Below, one piece after another: positions 6,147-6,691 of a stretch of DNA of 6,691 nt. The notes under the pieces are model-generated. The model worked only from the letters and a program-made list of their open reading frames with translations, had not been told where the DNA came from and searched no databases. Made by a program: the position numbers and the translations under genes. The number at the start of each line of letters is the position of its first letter. The first letter of the stretch is position 1. This DNA comes from Clostridiales bacterium (GTDB lineage Bacteria; Bacillota; Clostridia; Oscillospirales; CAG-272), in contig JAEEGW010000247.1 in NCBI GenBank assembly GCA_016280525.1, forward strand, positions 1 to 6,691, written 5' to 3'.

Positions 6147-6691
6147 GTTTGTTTTCAAAAAGAAAAAGACGCCCGAAAAACAACGCGAACGAGCTTACGG
6201 TAAAACGCAGCGAAGTAAGCTCCGGCGGTGAAAAGATAGAAGGCGTATACGAAAACGACGGGCAGCCGCAGGTAAACAAAAGATACAAGCGCGCCGCCGT
6301 CGCCGTGGGGATATCAAAATACATAGTCATAACCGTGTTTTTCCTGTTCTTTATGGCTATGACGTTTGTATATTCTTCGGAAATAACTATAGAAAATTAC
6401 AGATATATCTTAAAGGATATGAATCTGAAAATACCGACGGGCGTCGAGGAATACGGCGAAATTTATTACGCATCGGATCTCGAACAGAGCTACGCCGTAT
6501 ACCGCGATGATTTCGTGTGCGTCGGCCGCGGCTCGCTTGAGGTCATTGACATGACCGGAAAACAGGTGCAGAGCACGGCGCTCCGCTACGTCAACCCGCG
6601 CCTCGTGACGAGCGAAAAATATATGCTCGTGTACGATCTGTCAAACAACAGCTACGGCATTTTCAACACGTTTTCACAGCTTCAGTCCGGG
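6143..6691 (+). CDS. Membrane-anchored DUF5711-like protein, N-terminal part (3' end outside window)
   Basis: The frame is open from ATG 6143 to the window edge, giving 183 residues without a stop. The start overlaps the truA stop as ATGA; AAAGG at 6128-6132 is a possible weak ribosome site. Residues 1-57 are basic and polar (FSKRKRRPKNN; later KRYKRAA), a single strongly hydrophobic segment lies at about 59-78 (YIVITVFFLFFMAMTFVY), and the rest is polar with alternating beta-type stretches. By the positive-inside rule this is a type II single-pass protein with its C-terminal part outside the cell. The outer region contains repeated short strands (YAVYRDDFVCVGRG, LEVIDMTGK, YMLVYDLSNNSYGIF) that resemble blades of a beta-propeller and, from memory, the DUF5711 family of Clostridia. 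The family name is my recognition, not a search result. Function is unknown; the operon position does not settle it. Confidence 0.7.
   Translation, partial: MSLFSKRKRRPKNNANELTVKRSEVSSGGEKIEGVYENDGQPQVNKRYKRAAVAVGISKYIVITVFFLFFMAMTFVYSSEITIENYRYILKDMNLKIPTGVEEYGEIYYASDLEQSYAVYRDDFVCVGRGSLEVIDMTGKQVQSTALRYVNPRLVTSEKYMLVYDLSNNSYGIFNTFSQLQSG

Noticed and set aside
6139..6330. Minus-strand open frame opposite the start of the last gene
   Set aside because: The plus-strand frame is open for 183 codons with an ATGA overlap to truA and a clear membrane segment; the antisense frame has no support.
1..6691. Search for terminators, repeats, CRISPR, tRNA genes, insertion sequences or a defence cassette
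   Set aside because: There is no non-coding stretch longer than 9 bases, and I found no repeat arrays, inverted-repeat ends, transposase motifs or T-tract hairpins. The window is a housekeeping operon.

Overview
The window looks like chromosomal DNA from a member of the Clostridia (Bacillota), possibly an uncultured gut-type lineage. This rests on the Clostridia-type protein sequences, the group II ECF transporter block (ecfA1-ecfA2-ecfT) followed by truA, an apparent DUF5711-type protein, and codon usage. Base composition looks near 50% GC by eye, yet isoleucine is written mostly as ATA (24 of 36 Ile codons in ruvB by my count). The genus cannot be fixed from the sequence alone.

All nine genes lie on the + strand and the window is almost completely coding; the longest gap is 9 bases. 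In order: the 3' end of ruvC (2-295), ruvA (305-883), ruvB (893-1972), a class I SAM-dependent methyltransferase related to RlmI/RlmK (1969-2832), ecfA1 (2834-3709), ecfA2 with a TTG start (3713-4573), ecfT (4570-5406), truA (5403-6146), and the 5' part of a membrane-anchored DUF5711-like protein (6143 to the window end). Four junctions are ATGA overlaps (ruvB/methyltransferase, ecfA2/ecfT, ecfT/truA, truA/last gene). The other four have gaps of 9, 9, 1 and 3 bases. This is the layout of one long, translationally coupled operon whose promoter and terminator both lie outside the window.

Functionally there are three blocks. RuvA, RuvB and RuvC form the Holliday-junction branch migration and resolution machine. 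EcfA1, EcfA2 and EcfT form the shared energising module of a group II vitamin/micronutrient importer; no substrate-binding S component is encoded here, so it would have to come from other loci. The methyltransferase and TruA are probable and certain RNA-modifying enzymes respectively. The last gene is a predicted single-pass membrane protein with an extracytoplasmic repeat-like region of unknown role.

I see no RNA gene, mobile element, CRISPR array, repeat array, internal terminator or convincing internal promoter, and no novel system. The points worth a second look are the placement of ecfAAT-truA behind ruvCAB instead of in a ribosomal protein operon, a few substitutions in otherwise conserved motifs, and the two genes of unknown specific function.
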